Virus record (IMG/VR): IMGVR_UViG_3300010354_000118
Coordinates: 1 to 53,807 of that record
Reading direction: 5' to 3' (one strand)
DNA: 53,807 bases
Source of the DNA: a virus
Position numbers and translations under genes: made by a program. The notes under the pieces were generated by a model, which saw only the letters and a list, made by a program, of their open reading frames with translations, had not been told where the DNA came from and made no database searches. Shown here in pieces: positions 43,491-52,623 of this stretch. Position 1 is the first letter of the stretch. Each line of letters starts with the position of its first letter.

Positions 43491-45599
43491 TTAACCGCCT
43501 AACAATCTTGTAATTATTGATTTAGCTCTTGGTAAATGTGCAGTAGCATCTCTTACTGTTATTCCGCCATCACGTGTATTTTTGTCTAGCACTTTGTTGT
43601 CTCTATATTCTCTTGTGCCTTCTCTATATAAGACAGTATCAAAAGAAGCACCTATACTAGCTGGCCTAAATATGGCCAAATACAAATTATCAAGATTAGC
43701 TCGACCTCTTAGCTTACCAGAAAACTGATCAAAATATTTTTCCACATAGACCATTTGTTCTTCTCTGGTCATTTGACGTAGGGCGGTGGTGCTGGTTCCT
43801 AACCCTTTGGCAGTGCTTTCTATAAATTGAATTAGGCCTGTAGCACTTCCTATAGGATTTTTAACTGATGGACTCATCCTTGATTCAACATACATAATTG
43901 TAAGTAGATCTAGGTGATCAGCACCTAACTTAGCTGCCAATGCCTTGACCTTGTTAAGGAATCCTGTGTCCTTGGTCCAATCAGGTGGTGTATTAGGGTT
44001 AGGTGGCGGTGGGGTTGGATTCGCAGCAGGTGCTGAAGTGTTTGCTCCTGCATCCTGTCCTTGATCTGGAGTAATACCTCGACTCTTACTGGAAGGTGGT
44101 GTTGTATTTTCTCTGTCTGTTGAATCTGAAGTGTATTTTGTAGGATCTGTGCTTTCGTGTTGTGTCCAAGGTTCTCTCATTGGGACACGTTGCATGATAC
44201 TGGTAATTGTTCCGTCCTGATATCGTTTACCTTTCCATTCAGCACCTTCATTGACATAAGGCAACTCAAATGTTTCAAGATCCTTAGTTTTCTTAGCAGC
44301 ATCTGCTGCTGGATCAGGAGGTTTAGGATTACCTCCCCCGTTAAATATTTTACCTTTTGCAGAATTATTAATATCACCATTGTAACTAATATTATGTGTT
44401 CCTGAATTACTGGCCATGTGCAATGTAGTGAGACTCATAATGTCAATTTTATTTGCTGTCAGCTTATAGTCACCCTTTATAAACTGTTCGAGATCTCCGT
44501 CGATAAGTACTCGACCAGATTTTTCACTGTCATCTCCTTTAGACTTTCCGTTAGCTTTCGTGCTCATTTTGCCATCAGCTTGTTTCTTCATATCTTTTCC
44601 AGCTTTGATATTAACATTTCTTACGGCTTCAATATTAACATCTCTATCTGCTCTAAAATTAAAATCTTGTTCAGAATGTATACTTACACTATCCTTTGCA
44701 TATATATCAATCTTTCCTTGAGCTGTCATCTCTATCCAAGCGGTTCCATCAGCATTGGCTATATAAATTAAATTATTTGTATCATGTAATAATATTTGAT
44801 GACCTGAAATTGATCTTATTCTTATTAACTTGTTATTACCCGTAAGATCACCGTCGTCCATAACAAAAGTATGTCCTCCACTTCTTGTTATAGGCAGGTC
44901 ATATTTGGCATTTTTATACCCTATCTGAAATTTTCTACCTTGTACTTCTAATGGGCCAGGTGTACTAATACCAAAAGTTTGACTAGGTACTTCTCTACGT
45001 GCTCCGCTAGAAGTCACTCCTCTGATTTTATCTTCCAGTAAACCTTGTTTTAATAATTTGTCTGCAAAAGGGTGAACAGGTTTAGGAGCGGTATGAAATT
45101 TTGCTAGATTAACTTCAGATTGATCACTATTTTTCTTGTTTAAAAATTCTGCAACAGGCACATAATTTACATCATACTTTTCCTGTTGGCCGGCTCTCCA
45201 TGCTACTTCTGTACTAGCAGCTATGCCAGGAACCATATGATTTTGCCATCTATCTTGAACGCAACCTATCCAGTAACCTTGATTGCTATCTCCTTCTACA
45301 AAAATACATAAAATCTTAGTGCCTATATCAGGTGGTACCATCCACATGCCATAACTTTTTTGTACATCATCAAAATTTGTAGGGTCATTACCTTGAAAAT
45401 TAGCAGATGTGGCTCCGGAAAAAGGACTAAGATACTGTAGAGTCACTGTGGTTTCTTTGATATCTGGGAACGGCACAATACCTTTTTGAAGCACAGCCTC
45501 TAGTCCTCCCATATAGGTAGGATCAAGGTTATTTGTAACAACAGCCACATAAGGGCCATTGTGAGGTAGTTTAAATCCTGTTCTTTTTGCTGTACTCAT
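43491..45599 (-). CDS. gp5: baseplate hub/spike protein gp5 with C-terminal lytic transglycosylase
   Basis: A 702-residue cell-puncturing hub protein. The N-terminal OB-fold region includes YVAVVTNNLDPTYMGGLEAVL and MWMVPPDIGTKILCIFVEGD. The central segment GGHTFVMDDGDLTGNNKLIRIRSISGHQILLHDT leads into spike beta-helix repeats (IDIYAKDSVSIHSEQDFNFRADRDVNIEA). A Pro-rich linker (about 525-545) precedes a transglycosylase domain: LLTIMYVESRMSPSVKNP with Glu572, then SATGLIQFIESTAKGLG. T4 gp5 instead carries a T4-type lysozyme between the OB fold and helix, so the wall-cutting module differs in type and position. Start ATG 45599 overlaps the upstream stop (ATGA). Confidence 0.9.
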   Translation of the reverse strand: MSTAKRTGFKLPHNGPYVAVVTNNLDPTYMGGLEAVLQKGIVPFPDIKETTVTLQYLSPFSGATSANFQGNDPTNFDDVQKSYGMWMVPPDIGTKILCIFVEGDSNQGYWIGCVQDRWQNHMVPGIAASTEVAWRAGQQEKYDVNYVPVAEFLNKKNSDQSEVNLAKFHTAPKPVHPFADKLLKQGLLEDKIRGVTSSGARREVPSQTFGISTPGPLEVQGRKFQIGYKNAKYDLPITRSGGHTFVMDDGDLTGNNKLIRIRSISGHQILLHDTNNLIYIANADGTAWIEMTAQGKIDIYAKDSVSIHSEQDFNFRADRDVNIEAVRNVNIKAGKDMKKQADGKMSTKANGKSKGDDSEKSGRVLIDGDLEQFIKGDYKLTANKIDIMSLTTLHMASNSGTHNISYNGDINNSAKGKIFNGGGNPKPPDPAADAAKKTKDLETFELPYVNEGAEWKGKRYQDGTITSIMQRVPMREPWTQHESTDPTKYTSDSTDRENTTPPSSKSRGITPDQGQDAGANTSAPAANPTPPPPNPNTPPDWTKDTGFLNKVKALAAKLGADHLDLLTIMYVESRMSPSVKNPIGSATGLIQFIESTAKGLGTSTTALRQMTREEQMVYVEKYFDQFSGKLRGRANLDNLYLAIFRPASIGASFDTVLYREGTREYRDNKVLDKNTRDGGITVRDATAHLPRAKSIITRLLGG

Positions 45600-47704
45600 T
45601 GTATGTCAGTCCATTCTATGCCCTGTTTTTGCGTAGATCCGCTAGGTTTATCTGATTGTCCTGGTACTCTAACCAGAAATAATCTTTGAGTAAATAGACC
45701 GCTGCTAAAATAACTCATGGCCTTTGTAACTCTAAAAACACCGCTAAAAGGCACCTTTTGATCGGTAAATTTCATATATCCAGTATTCTTATCAATATCT
45801 TCCGGGTTTCTAAATTTTAGGCTTACAAAAACATCGTGATCTATAAAACTCGCTTCTGCGTTTGTGGTTAGGCCTTTGTCGGCTAGGTCTGGAAAATAAT
45901 TGCCGCTACCTTGTGTGACCAAATAATAAGGATCACCTAGAATTTCCAATTCGCAGGTAACCATATCTGTATTATCTAAGACAGCATCGTGCATGATTTT
46001 AACCATCTTGTCATAGGCGTCGTATTCTCTAATCTGCGCATTGCCCCCATACTGTACAACATTATGAAAACTCGGATCAGCTCTTATAGGAGCCGTTAGA
46101 TCTGATAAAACATCTTCTGGCTTGTCAGCTGGACTTCCTTTGGCATTAGTTCCGGGATCTTGTTCAAATTGCTTTTGAAATCCCTGTGGATATGCTTGGA
46201 AATACAATCTGTTAAATTTTAAATTAAATGATCTAATATCTATATTTTGACCTGTGAAAAGATAATTGTATTTCCTTCGTACGAATCTGCGTTCTAGTTG
46301 GCTGGGATCAAATTTAAGATTTTGATATAGGGCTACTCGGGTATAATGCATTTCATAGGGTATAATTACAAATTCGTATTCTAGAGGTTGTCTTAATTCA
46401 CGAGAATTAAATTCTCCTGTCGACTTAATTCTCACTGCAACGTGCGCATACTCTATCATTTCAGGGGCACTATTTTCTAACTGCTTGAAAACCTCTTTGC
46501 CATATTCACTATCTCTTATTACAGCACAAATTATATCATGAATTTTGGCGCCTGCAGGAAACTGTATGAGATTTTTGTTATCATTGTAGGCAAATTTATT
46601 TCTTCCAGCTGGGTTTGGTGCAAATCTTTGTTCTTGGCCAGGCGCACTGGTATTACGCTGCACAGCAGCGTTTCCTTCTGCAATAGAATGATCAGGAAAA
46701 GTATAGGCATTTTTATCTTCCCTAACTGACTGTATTTTAGACTCTGCTATTTTGTTGTCTGAACTAAAATTTAATGTGGATCCTTCCCTTTTAGGAAAAC
46801 TAACCTTAAATTTATCCATAAGCTCTTGTTTAACATCTTTCTCACTAGACTCAGTGTTATTAGTATTGAGCCCTTGAAATAGGCTTTCTAAAACTTCTTT
46901 GACAGTGGCACCAGACATTTGAAAATTTGTTTTAAGTGCCAGTGTATCGCTAAATCCCATATCATTATAACTAACTGCTTGACATCTGTATTTGGTTCCT
47001 TGTTCATTAACTTCAATTTCAATTCCAGTTATATTAATTACAAATATTCTTGTACCTTCTTTTCCAGTCCAATAAATCTTATCATCATCTCTATAGCCCG
47101 CAAACTGTACCTTGAGAAGGTAAGGTGCTCCTAAATATTGTTTATGGCCAGCAGCGGCTGCGGTGACCTGCAGAGCTTCTAAAAATCCATTCATGCTATA
47201 AGGTTCAAAAATATCGAAATTTATTTTAGTAGCTATGGTAAGATTTGTATCCTTGCTGAATCCCATTACAGTTTCTATTTCAACATTATCTATGAACATG
47301 TCAAATCTTCCAGGACTTTTTTCAAGAAACCCTTGAATTAACTGTCCACTTAGAGGATTTCCTATCGGTTTCCTCGATTCTATATCATCTGCCATAGCGC
47401 CCGGATTATATGGTGCAAGATTTCGAAGAGAATCTGAAGTTTTTCCTTGGCTTCTTGCAATGACCAAATACTCGGAGCTCGATCTCAAACTCTCTGGATT
47501 TTCAAGACCCTGGTTAGTGCAAGCCGCAAGTGTGAAAAGATAATTAAATGTTTTATATAGATTAAGTATATTTTGAGTTTTAGCATACTCAAAATCGGAC
47601 TGCTGCCCTGTTAGTCTTTGAGAATGAACTGTAATTGATTGATTGGGGTAATTAGAAACGTTGTCAAATACAACGCCCTCCTGGCTTCTGATAGTCACCG
47701 TCAT
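45596..47704 (-). CDS. putative baseplate hub/virion structural protein, 702 aa
   Basis: A 702-residue protein beginning TVTIRSQEGVVFDNVSNYPN. Recognisable stretches are FEYAKTQNILNLYKTFNYLFTLAACTN, GRFDMFIDNVEIETVMGFSKDTNLTIATKINFDIFEPYSMNGFLEAL and YHFCQAVSYNDMGFSDTLAL-like strands near 235. The C-terminal half ends in GVFRVTKAMSYFSSGLFTQRLFLVR, a gp27-like fold element. It is directly upstream of gp5 with an ATGA overlap, the place where marine T4-like phages carry a large hub-type protein that may replace T4 gp27. The fold claim rests on gene order and the LysM/phage-D-like ending (FTQRLFLVRVPGQ), so it is inferred. It is certainly a virion-cluster gene. Confidence 0.7.
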   Translation of the reverse strand: MTVTIRSQEGVVFDNVSNYPNQSITVHSQRLTGQQSDFEYAKTQNILNLYKTFNYLFTLAACTNQGLENPESLRSSSEYLVIARSQGKTSDSLRNLAPYNPGAMADDIESRKPIGNPLSGQLIQGFLEKSPGRFDMFIDNVEIETVMGFSKDTNLTIATKINFDIFEPYSMNGFLEALQVTAAAAGHKQYLGAPYLLKVQFAGYRDDDKIYWTGKEGTRIFVINITGIEIEVNEQGTKYRCQAVSYNDMGFSDTLALKTNFQMSGATVKEVLESLFQGLNTNNTESSEKDVKQELMDKFKVSFPKREGSTLNFSSDNKIAESKIQSVREDKNAYTFPDHSIAEGNAAVQRNTSAPGQEQRFAPNPAGRNKFAYNDNKNLIQFPAGAKIHDIICAVIRDSEYGKEVFKQLENSAPEMIEYAHVAVRIKSTGEFNSRELRQPLEYEFVIIPYEMHYTRVALYQNLKFDPSQLERRFVRRKYNYLFTGQNIDIRSFNLKFNRLYFQAYPQGFQKQFEQDPGTNAKGSPADKPEDVLSDLTAPIRADPSFHNVVQYGGNAQIREYDAYDKMVKIMHDAVLDNTDMVTCELEILGDPYYLVTQGSGNYFPDLADKGLTTNAEASFIDHDVFVSLKFRNPEDIDKNTGYMKFTDQKVPFSGVFRVTKAMSYFSSGLFTQRLFLVRVPGQSDKPSGSTQKQGIEWTDIQ

Positions 47705-47705
47705 T

Positions 47706-48005
47706 TTATAAACCTAGGTATTTCTGTAAATTTTCTTTGGTAGGTAAGAATATTGTTATACCTGCTGTCAAATCATATACTGGATCTTTTAAAATATCAG
47801 GATTTCTTACAGCGAATACCCACCACAGATTTTGATCATTATAAAAATCATAGGCCAAAAGATCAGGTCTGTGCTGATATTGGTCTAGAATTGTGTATTC
47901 TAGGTCACCTCGAAATTTAGGCAATGATCTATATTGTTGTACATCTAGATAAAAACCTTTGATAGGAGTAGTAAAATAAGGACTTGTTGATTTATAGTCA
48001 GCCAT
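47706..48005 (-). CDS. gp53: baseplate wedge protein gp53
   Basis: A 99-residue protein with the gp53 signature EYTILDQYQHRPDLLAYDFYNDQNLWWVFAVRNPDILKDPVYDLTAGITIFLP. In T4, gp53 clamps the wedge to the hub and contains a LysM-like fold. The T4 protein is longer (196 aa), and marine relatives are short as here. ATG 48005 overlaps the upstream stop as TAATG and the gene ends one base before the next start, so the first three genes of the block are translated as a unit. Confidence 0.88.
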   Translation of the reverse strand: MADYKSTSPYFTTPIKGFYLDVQQYRSLPKFRGDLEYTILDQYQHRPDLLAYDFYNDQNLWWVFAVRNPDILKDPVYDLTAGITIFLPTKENLQKYLGL

Positions 48006-48772
48006 TATAGATATCCTCGACTTCTTAGATTAGCATATCCTTTGTAATCATCCACATGAGCTAGGTTTAATAGTTCTTCTCTACTGTAAACAGGTATCAT
48101 AGTGACTGATAGAGAACTTACCATAGGGATCATAGCCACTCCTGCATAGTTATAATAATCTACGCTATCAGGATATTCTGCTCTAAAACTTGATATAACT
48201 ACTGGCACATCTTTGAATTGTTGATGACCGTAGGCGCTGAATCTACACACAGGAGGAGGTACACCGGCATTTTCATCTTGGCCAAATCTCATCTTCATCA
48301 ACGACCTTAACATATGTGAGGTGCTGATATACATGTCTGCATCTGAATCATTTTGAACAGTAAATTTCCCTGTAACTGTTATATTTCCTGGTTGTGTGTT
48401 TTTATAAAAATGATAGGCATAATTAGAATGTGTAGGATTATAAGACGTATAGTTAGCAGTGTAGTCTTGTTGAATTTGGGGTGTATAAGGAAACACAATG
48501 CCGCTGAGAGCCTTAATTTCGTTCTTTGATCCTATCCAAACCGCATCTAGATAGTCTGCAGGAACTTTTATTTTTACCCTATAATCCCTTTCTCCTTCAA
48601 AATTTACATCAAATGACGGCTTACCTACGCCCTTGGCTGTAACTCCACCCCGTCTAGTAAACTGCCTGAGACTCTCTGATAATTTACCTACTCCTGTGGC
48701 CTTAAGGAGATCATTGCCTATGGCTTTTCCAGCATTCACAATGGTTTTTGTAAAATCAAAACTATCAGCCAT
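48005..48772 (-). CDS. baseplate tail-tube cap/initiator-like protein (gp48/gp54 type)
   Basis: A 255-residue protein, first in the minus-strand baseplate operon. The core reads FPYTPQIQQDYTANYTSYNPTHSNYAYHFYKNTQPGNITVTGKFTVQNDSDADMYISTSHMLRSLMKMRFGQ, then PPPVCRFSAYGHQQFKDVPVVISSFRAEYPDSVDYY and SSLSVTMIPVYSREEL. This pattern is typical of the tube-like baseplate proteins that sit on the hub and nucleate the tail tube; gp48 and gp54 are related, so I cannot say which. The start ATG 48772 has a strong AAGGAG five bases upstream. TATAAAAA at 48784-48791 on the minus strand is the nearest late-like element but is too close to be convincing. Confidence 0.75.
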   Translation of the reverse strand: MADSFDFTKTIVNAGKAIGNDLLKATGVGKLSESLRQFTRRGGVTAKGVGKPSFDVNFEGERDYRVKIKVPADYLDAVWIGSKNEIKALSGIVFPYTPQIQQDYTANYTSYNPTHSNYAYHFYKNTQPGNITVTGKFTVQNDSDADMYISTSHMLRSLMKMRFGQDENAGVPPPVCRFSAYGHQQFKDVPVVISSFRAEYPDSVDYYNYAGVAMIPMVSSLSVTMIPVYSREELLNLAHVDDYKGYANLRSRGYL

Positions 48773-48826
48773 AAGTACTCCTTTTTTTATATTTAACCAA
48801 TAAATAAATCAGCGTTTTTCAATCCG

Positions 48827-48855
48827 TTGACAGCCCCTGTCATGTCTGTTATAAT
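48827..48855 (+). promoter_or_regulatory. consensus sigma70 promoter for the late sigma factor gene
   Basis: A perfect TTGACA at 48827-48832 and a perfect TATAAT at 48850-48855 are separated by 17 bases. Initiation near 48862 leaves about 18 bases of leader with AAAGGAG. An inverted repeat TGACAG-CCC-CTGTCA (48828-48842) overlaps the -35 box and could be an operator. Confidence 0.88.
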
Positions 48856-48879
48856 ACTCATAAAGGAGTTATTCTCAAA

Positions 48880-49785
48880 ATGATAAGTCATTCTTCTACA
48901 GGAAGAAAAATAAAATACCTCAACAATAGAGATCTTTTGTTAGAGATACATCGCAGTAAATGTACATTTAGTAGTTTTACCAAGTCAGAATATAGTCAAT
49001 ATGACATAATCTTAACAGATCTTACCAAGGTCAACATACGAACTCTAGCCGAAGCCAAGAGAAATAGGGCTAAAAGACTGGGTCTTGAAGCATTTTTTAT
49101 AGCTAGAAATCAAGGAGATAAAAAATCAAAGTTGGCAGATCTTACACCTGATTACAAAAAGATACCCAAAACAGATCTAATCATCCGTATAATGACCTTT
49201 GAACACGTTCCGCTGGCTCCTGGTCGCAAAAAGACTACCAAGACCACTGCTGATAGTCACGAAAAAGTTAATTTTCCTCCATTTCAACATTGGAAATATA
49301 GCGACGAAGAAGAGTTAGTGTGCGTAGGTAAAAGCCACTGGCGTGGTGGCATGAAAACCGGTAAATTCAGTAAGGATCACGGACGTATCACAGAAAATCT
49401 TGGAAGAATGTTTATCAAGCTATCTGAAAGGTACGCTCAACGCAGTAATTGGCGTGGCTATACCTATATCGAAGAAATGCGGGGGCAGGCTATTCTACAG
49501 TTGAGTCAAATTGGTCTACAGTTTGACGAATCTAAATCCGAGAATCCATTTGCCTATTATACCGCAGCCGTTACCAATAGTTTTACTCGTATACTGAATC
49601 TAGAAAAGAAAAATCAAAATATCAGGGATGACCTACTTGAAATAGCAGGATTAACACCCAGTTTAACTAGACAAACTCAACAAGAATTCGCTGAAGAAAC
49701 TGCTAGACAGGCTGAAATGTATAAAAACATTAGGCTACCAAAAAGCGAAGAATCTGTTACGGAAGATGACGAAGAAGAGGCTTGA
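48880..49785 (+). CDS. gp55: late-transcription sigma factor gp55 with long N-terminal extension
   Basis: A 301-residue sigma-family protein that directs RNA polymerase to late promoters (TATAAATA). The core lies in the C-terminal two thirds: NFPPFQHWKYSDEEELVCVGKSHWRGG, then LGRMFIKLSERYAQRSNWRGYTYIEEMRGQAILQLSQIGLQF and NPFAYYTAAVTNSFTRILNLEKKNQNIRDDLLE. This corresponds to sigma region 2 plus the polymerase-binding part. The acidic C terminus (ESVTEDDEEEA) may be the sliding-clamp contact. T4 gp55 is 185 residues; the first ~115 residues here (KIKYLNNRDLLLEIHRSKCTFSSF) are additional and look like a separate domain. Early expression from a perfect sigma70 promoter fits its role as a switch protein. 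Confidence 0.88.
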   Translation: MISHSSTGRKIKYLNNRDLLLEIHRSKCTFSSFTKSEYSQYDIILTDLTKVNIRTLAEAKRNRAKRLGLEAFFIARNQGDKKSKLADLTPDYKKIPKTDLIIRIMTFEHVPLAPGRKKTTKTTADSHEKVNFPPFQHWKYSDEEELVCVGKSHWRGGMKTGKFSKDHGRITENLGRMFIKLSERYAQRSNWRGYTYIEEMRGQAILQLSQIGLQFDESKSENPFAYYTAAVTNSFTRILNLEKKNQNIRDDLLEIAGLTPSLTRQTQQEFAEETARQAEMYKNIRLPKSEESVTEDDEEEA

Positions 49786-49809
49786 CCTATTTGTATAACA
49801 TGTTATACT
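49782..49809 (+). promoter_or_regulatory. sigma70-type promoter for gp47/gp46 with overlapping palindrome
   Basis: TTGACC at 49782-49787 and TATACT at 49804-49809 are separated by 16 bases. The perfect palindrome GTATAACATGTTATAC (49793-49808) covers the spacer and most of the -10, an arrangement typical of repressor operators. The related core TAACATGTTA recurs at 52638-52647 inside a gene. Confidence 0.7.
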
Positions 49810-49825
49810 TTTATTAGGAGACTAT

Positions 49826-50839
49826 ATGAATCTTTTTAAAAAAGTAGCATGTTTGACAGATCTTCATGTTGGACTGAAAGGCAATTCTACAGTACATCTA
49901 CAGGACTGTGAAGAATTTGTAGATTGGTTTATACAAGAAGCTAAGACACAAGGCTGTGACACTGCTATATTTCTCGGTGACTGGCATCATCATAGAAACA
50001 GTATTAATCTAATGACCTTGGATGTCAGTATTCGCTGTCTTGAAAAACTAGGAGCAGCATTTGATCAGTTCTTTTGGTTTCCAGGTAATCACGATCTATT
50101 CTACAAAGACAAGCGCAGTATTCACAGCAGCATTTTTGGTAGACATATTCCAGGTGTTACTGTGATTGAAAAAGTAACAACACTAGACGATGTAACCTTG
50201 GTTCCGTGGCTGATCGGTGATGAATGGCGTTCTATGAAATCTGTCCGAAGCCGATATATATTCGGACATTTTGAATTGCCCTTGTTTTATATGAATGCCA
50301 TGATTCAAATGCCCGATCATGGTGAGCTACAAGGCAAAGACATGAGTCATGTAGAATATGTATTCAGCGGACATTTTCACAAACGGCAGAATCAAAACAA
50401 TATTTGGTACATAGGCAATGCTTTCTCTCATAATTATTCAGATTCATGGGACGACGAACGAGGCATGATGATTCTAGAATGGGGATCAAGTCCCAAATTT
50501 ATAAACTGGCCAGACGCTCCTAAGTACAGAACGCTGACTCTCAGTCAGCTCATAGATCAAGAAGATCAAATATTGAAATCAAAAATGTACCTTCGTGTAA
50601 ATCTTGATGTAGATGTCAGTTTCGAAGAAGCTAATTTTATCAAAGATAGATACTACGAAAACAGTGACATTAGAGAAATTACTCTCATACAAGAAAAATA
50701 CAACATAGAACAGGGTCTAGAAGACAAAGAAAATGCTGTTTTTGAAAGTGTAGATCAAATTGTCACCGAACAGATCTTAAACATTGATTCAGAAAATATC
50801 GAAGCTAAAATTCTACTAGACATCTACAGAAATCTATAA
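49826..50839 (+). CDS. gp47: recombination nuclease subunit gp47 (SbcD/Mre11 family)
   Basis: A 337-residue metallophosphoesterase, the nuclease half of the gp46/gp47 complex that resects double-strand ends for recombination-dependent replication and degrades host DNA. Motifs: CLTDLHVG (Asp12, His14), FLGDWHHHRN (Asp52, His54), FPGNHDLFY (Asn88, His89), FGHFE (His148) and SGHFHKRQ (His183, His185), the full set of metal ligands for this family. The C-terminal part is a capping region with an acidic helical tail. The start ATG 49826 follows TTAGGAG. The stop TAA shares its A with the ATG of gp46, so the partner is translated in fixed ratio. Confidence 0.95.
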   Translation: MNLFKKVACLTDLHVGLKGNSTVHLQDCEEFVDWFIQEAKTQGCDTAIFLGDWHHHRNSINLMTLDVSIRCLEKLGAAFDQFFWFPGNHDLFYKDKRSIHSSIFGRHIPGVTVIEKVTTLDDVTLVPWLIGDEWRSMKSVRSRYIFGHFELPLFYMNAMIQMPDHGELQGKDMSHVEYVFSGHFHKRQNQNNIWYIGNAFSHNYSDSWDDERGMMILEWGSSPKFINWPDAPKYRTLTLSQLIDQEDQILKSKMYLRVNLDVDVSFEEANFIKDRYYENSDIREITLIQEKYNIEQGLEDKENAVFESVDQIVTEQILNIDSENIEAKILLDIYRNL

Positions 50840-52623
50840 TGCTGACTCTACATAATCTCACAGTTAAAAATTTTATGAGCGTGGGTAATCAAACTCAAGC
50901 CATCGATTTCCACAAAGAAAACCTTACCTTGGTTTTAGGATCTAATCTAGATCTAGGGGGTGACGACAGTGGAAGTCGTAACGGAACTGGTAAAACAACA
51001 ATTGTCAATGCTCTTAGTTATTCTATTTTTGGACAGGCTCTGACTAACATTAGAAAAGAAAATTTAATTAATAAAATCAACGGCAAAAACATGTTGGTAA
51101 CAATTGAGTTTGCCCAGCATGGTAATCGTTATAGAATCGAACGAGGACGTAAACCAAATATACTACGACTATTTGTCAACGATAAAGAACAAAAAACTGA
51201 ATTAGAAGAAGACGAAAGTCAGGGCGACAGCAGAGAAACACAAAAGCATATCGACAGTATCATGGGCATGAGTCATAATATGTTTAAACACATATTGGCC
51301 CTAAACACCTATACCGAACCTTTTCTCAGCATGAAGGCTGCGGATCAGCGAGATATCATCGAACAACTATTAGGTATTACTCTGTTAAGTGAAAAAGCAG
51401 AACGTCTAAAACTTGAAATCAAAAATACCAAGGATCAGATACAGGCAGAAACCATACGCATAGAATCTATTAAAACTGCCAACGACAATGTTCAAAAAAG
51501 CATAGACAGTCTCAAAATCAAAAGCTCTGCCTGGGATAACAAGCATGATCAAGAACTAGAAAGTCTAGGTCGTGCCATTGTTAATCTTGAAGCAGTGGAC
51601 ATTGAATCAGAACTTGCATTGCATTCAGCATTAAAAACCTGGGTAGAAAATGATAAGAAATTAACCAGTCTTAGAAAGCAGCAGGCCACATTAGAGACTG
51701 CTGTGGCGCAGGCAGAAAAGACTGTGAAAAAATATCTAGAAGAAGTAGAAAAGTTACGAGATCATAAATGTCACGCCTGTGGACACGAACTTCACGATCA
51801 TCAACACCGAGAAATGTTAGATGAAGCTCTAAAATACAAACAAGATGCTGAAACCTATGCCCTAAAAGTGATCAAAGATTATGGACTAGTGGTTAACGAT
51901 ATTGAAAAAATTGGTCGGCAGGGTGCAAAGCCTAGAACCTTCTACGAAACCGAAGCAGAAGCTCTAGGTCATAAAAATAATTTAGAAAATCTAGAAAAGA
52001 CACTGATACAAAAATCTGAAGAATCTAATCCCTACCAAGAACAAATAGATGAATTAACCAATACTGCCATACAGGAGTTAAACTGGGAAGCAGTAAATAT
52101 GCTATCACGTCTTAAAGAACATCAAGAAGTTCTATTAAAACTGCTGACCAGTAAGGACAGTTTTGTTCGTAAACGAATTATTGACCAAAATCTTAAGTTC
52201 TTAAATAAGCGTCTCAGTTACTATATTGACAAGTTGGGATTACCACATAAGGTCATATTCTTAAACGATCTCAATGTAGAAATCACACAGCTAGGACAAG
52301 ATCTAGACTTTGACAATCTCAGCAGGGGAGAGCGAAATAGACTGATACTGAGCTTGAGTTTTGCCTTCCGTGACGTATGGGAAAGTCTATATCAGTCTAT
52401 CAATTTATTGTTTATAGATGAACTTATAGACTCAGGAATGGATTCTGCTGGTGTAGAAGCAGGACTAGCTGTCCTAAAAAAGATGGCCAGGGAGAGAAAT
52501 AAGAATATATACTTAATAAGCCACAAAGATGAACTAGTAGGCAGAGTAAACAGTGTACTAAGAGTAATAAAAGAAAATGGATTCACCAGCTACAGTAACG
52601 ACCTCGACTATATCGTTAGTTGA
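50839..52623 (+). CDS. gp46: recombination ATPase subunit gp46 (SbcC/Rad50 family)
   Basis: A 594-residue SMC-like ATPase working with gp47 on DNA ends. Walker A is NGTGKTT at 48-54. Long coiled-coil arms surround a zinc hook, CHACGH (Cys311, Cys314), which dimerises the complexes. The ABC signature is LSRGERNRL at about 494-502 and Walker B is LLFIDELIDSG (Asp527, Glu528), followed by ISHKDEL, the H-loop. Size matches T4 gp46 (560 aa). ATG 50839 overlaps the gp47 stop as TAATG. The final 47 bases overlap the next gene in another frame. Confidence 0.95.
   Translation: MLTLHNLTVKNFMSVGNQTQAIDFHKENLTLVLGSNLDLGGDDSGSRNGTGKTTIVNALSYSIFGQALTNIRKENLINKINGKNMLVTIEFAQHGNRYRIERGRKPNILRLFVNDKEQKTELEEDESQGDSRETQKHIDSIMGMSHNMFKHILALNTYTEPFLSMKAADQRDIIEQLLGITLLSEKAERLKLEIKNTKDQIQAETIRIESIKTANDNVQKSIDSLKIKSSAWDNKHDQELESLGRAIVNLEAVDIESELALHSALKTWVENDKKLTSLRKQQATLETAVAQAEKTVKKYLEEVEKLRDHKCHACGHELHDHQHREMLDEALKYKQDAETYALKVIKDYGLVVNDIEKIGRQGAKPRTFYETEAEALGHKNNLENLEKTLIQKSEESNPYQEQIDELTNTAIQELNWEAVNMLSRLKEHQEVLLKLLTSKDSFVRKRIIDQNLKFLNKRLSYYIDKLGLPHKVIFLNDLNVEITQLGQDLDFDNLSRGERNRLILSLSFAFRDVWESLYQSINLLFIDELIDSGMDSAGVEAGLAVLKKMARERNKNIYLISHKDELVGRVNSVLRVIKENGFTSYSNDLDYIVS

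Noticed and set aside
48784-48791. Minus-strand TATAAAAA as the promoter of the baseplate operon
   Set aside because: It differs from the late consensus, and a start would lie inside or after the AAGGAG ribosome site. The true promoter is not visible.
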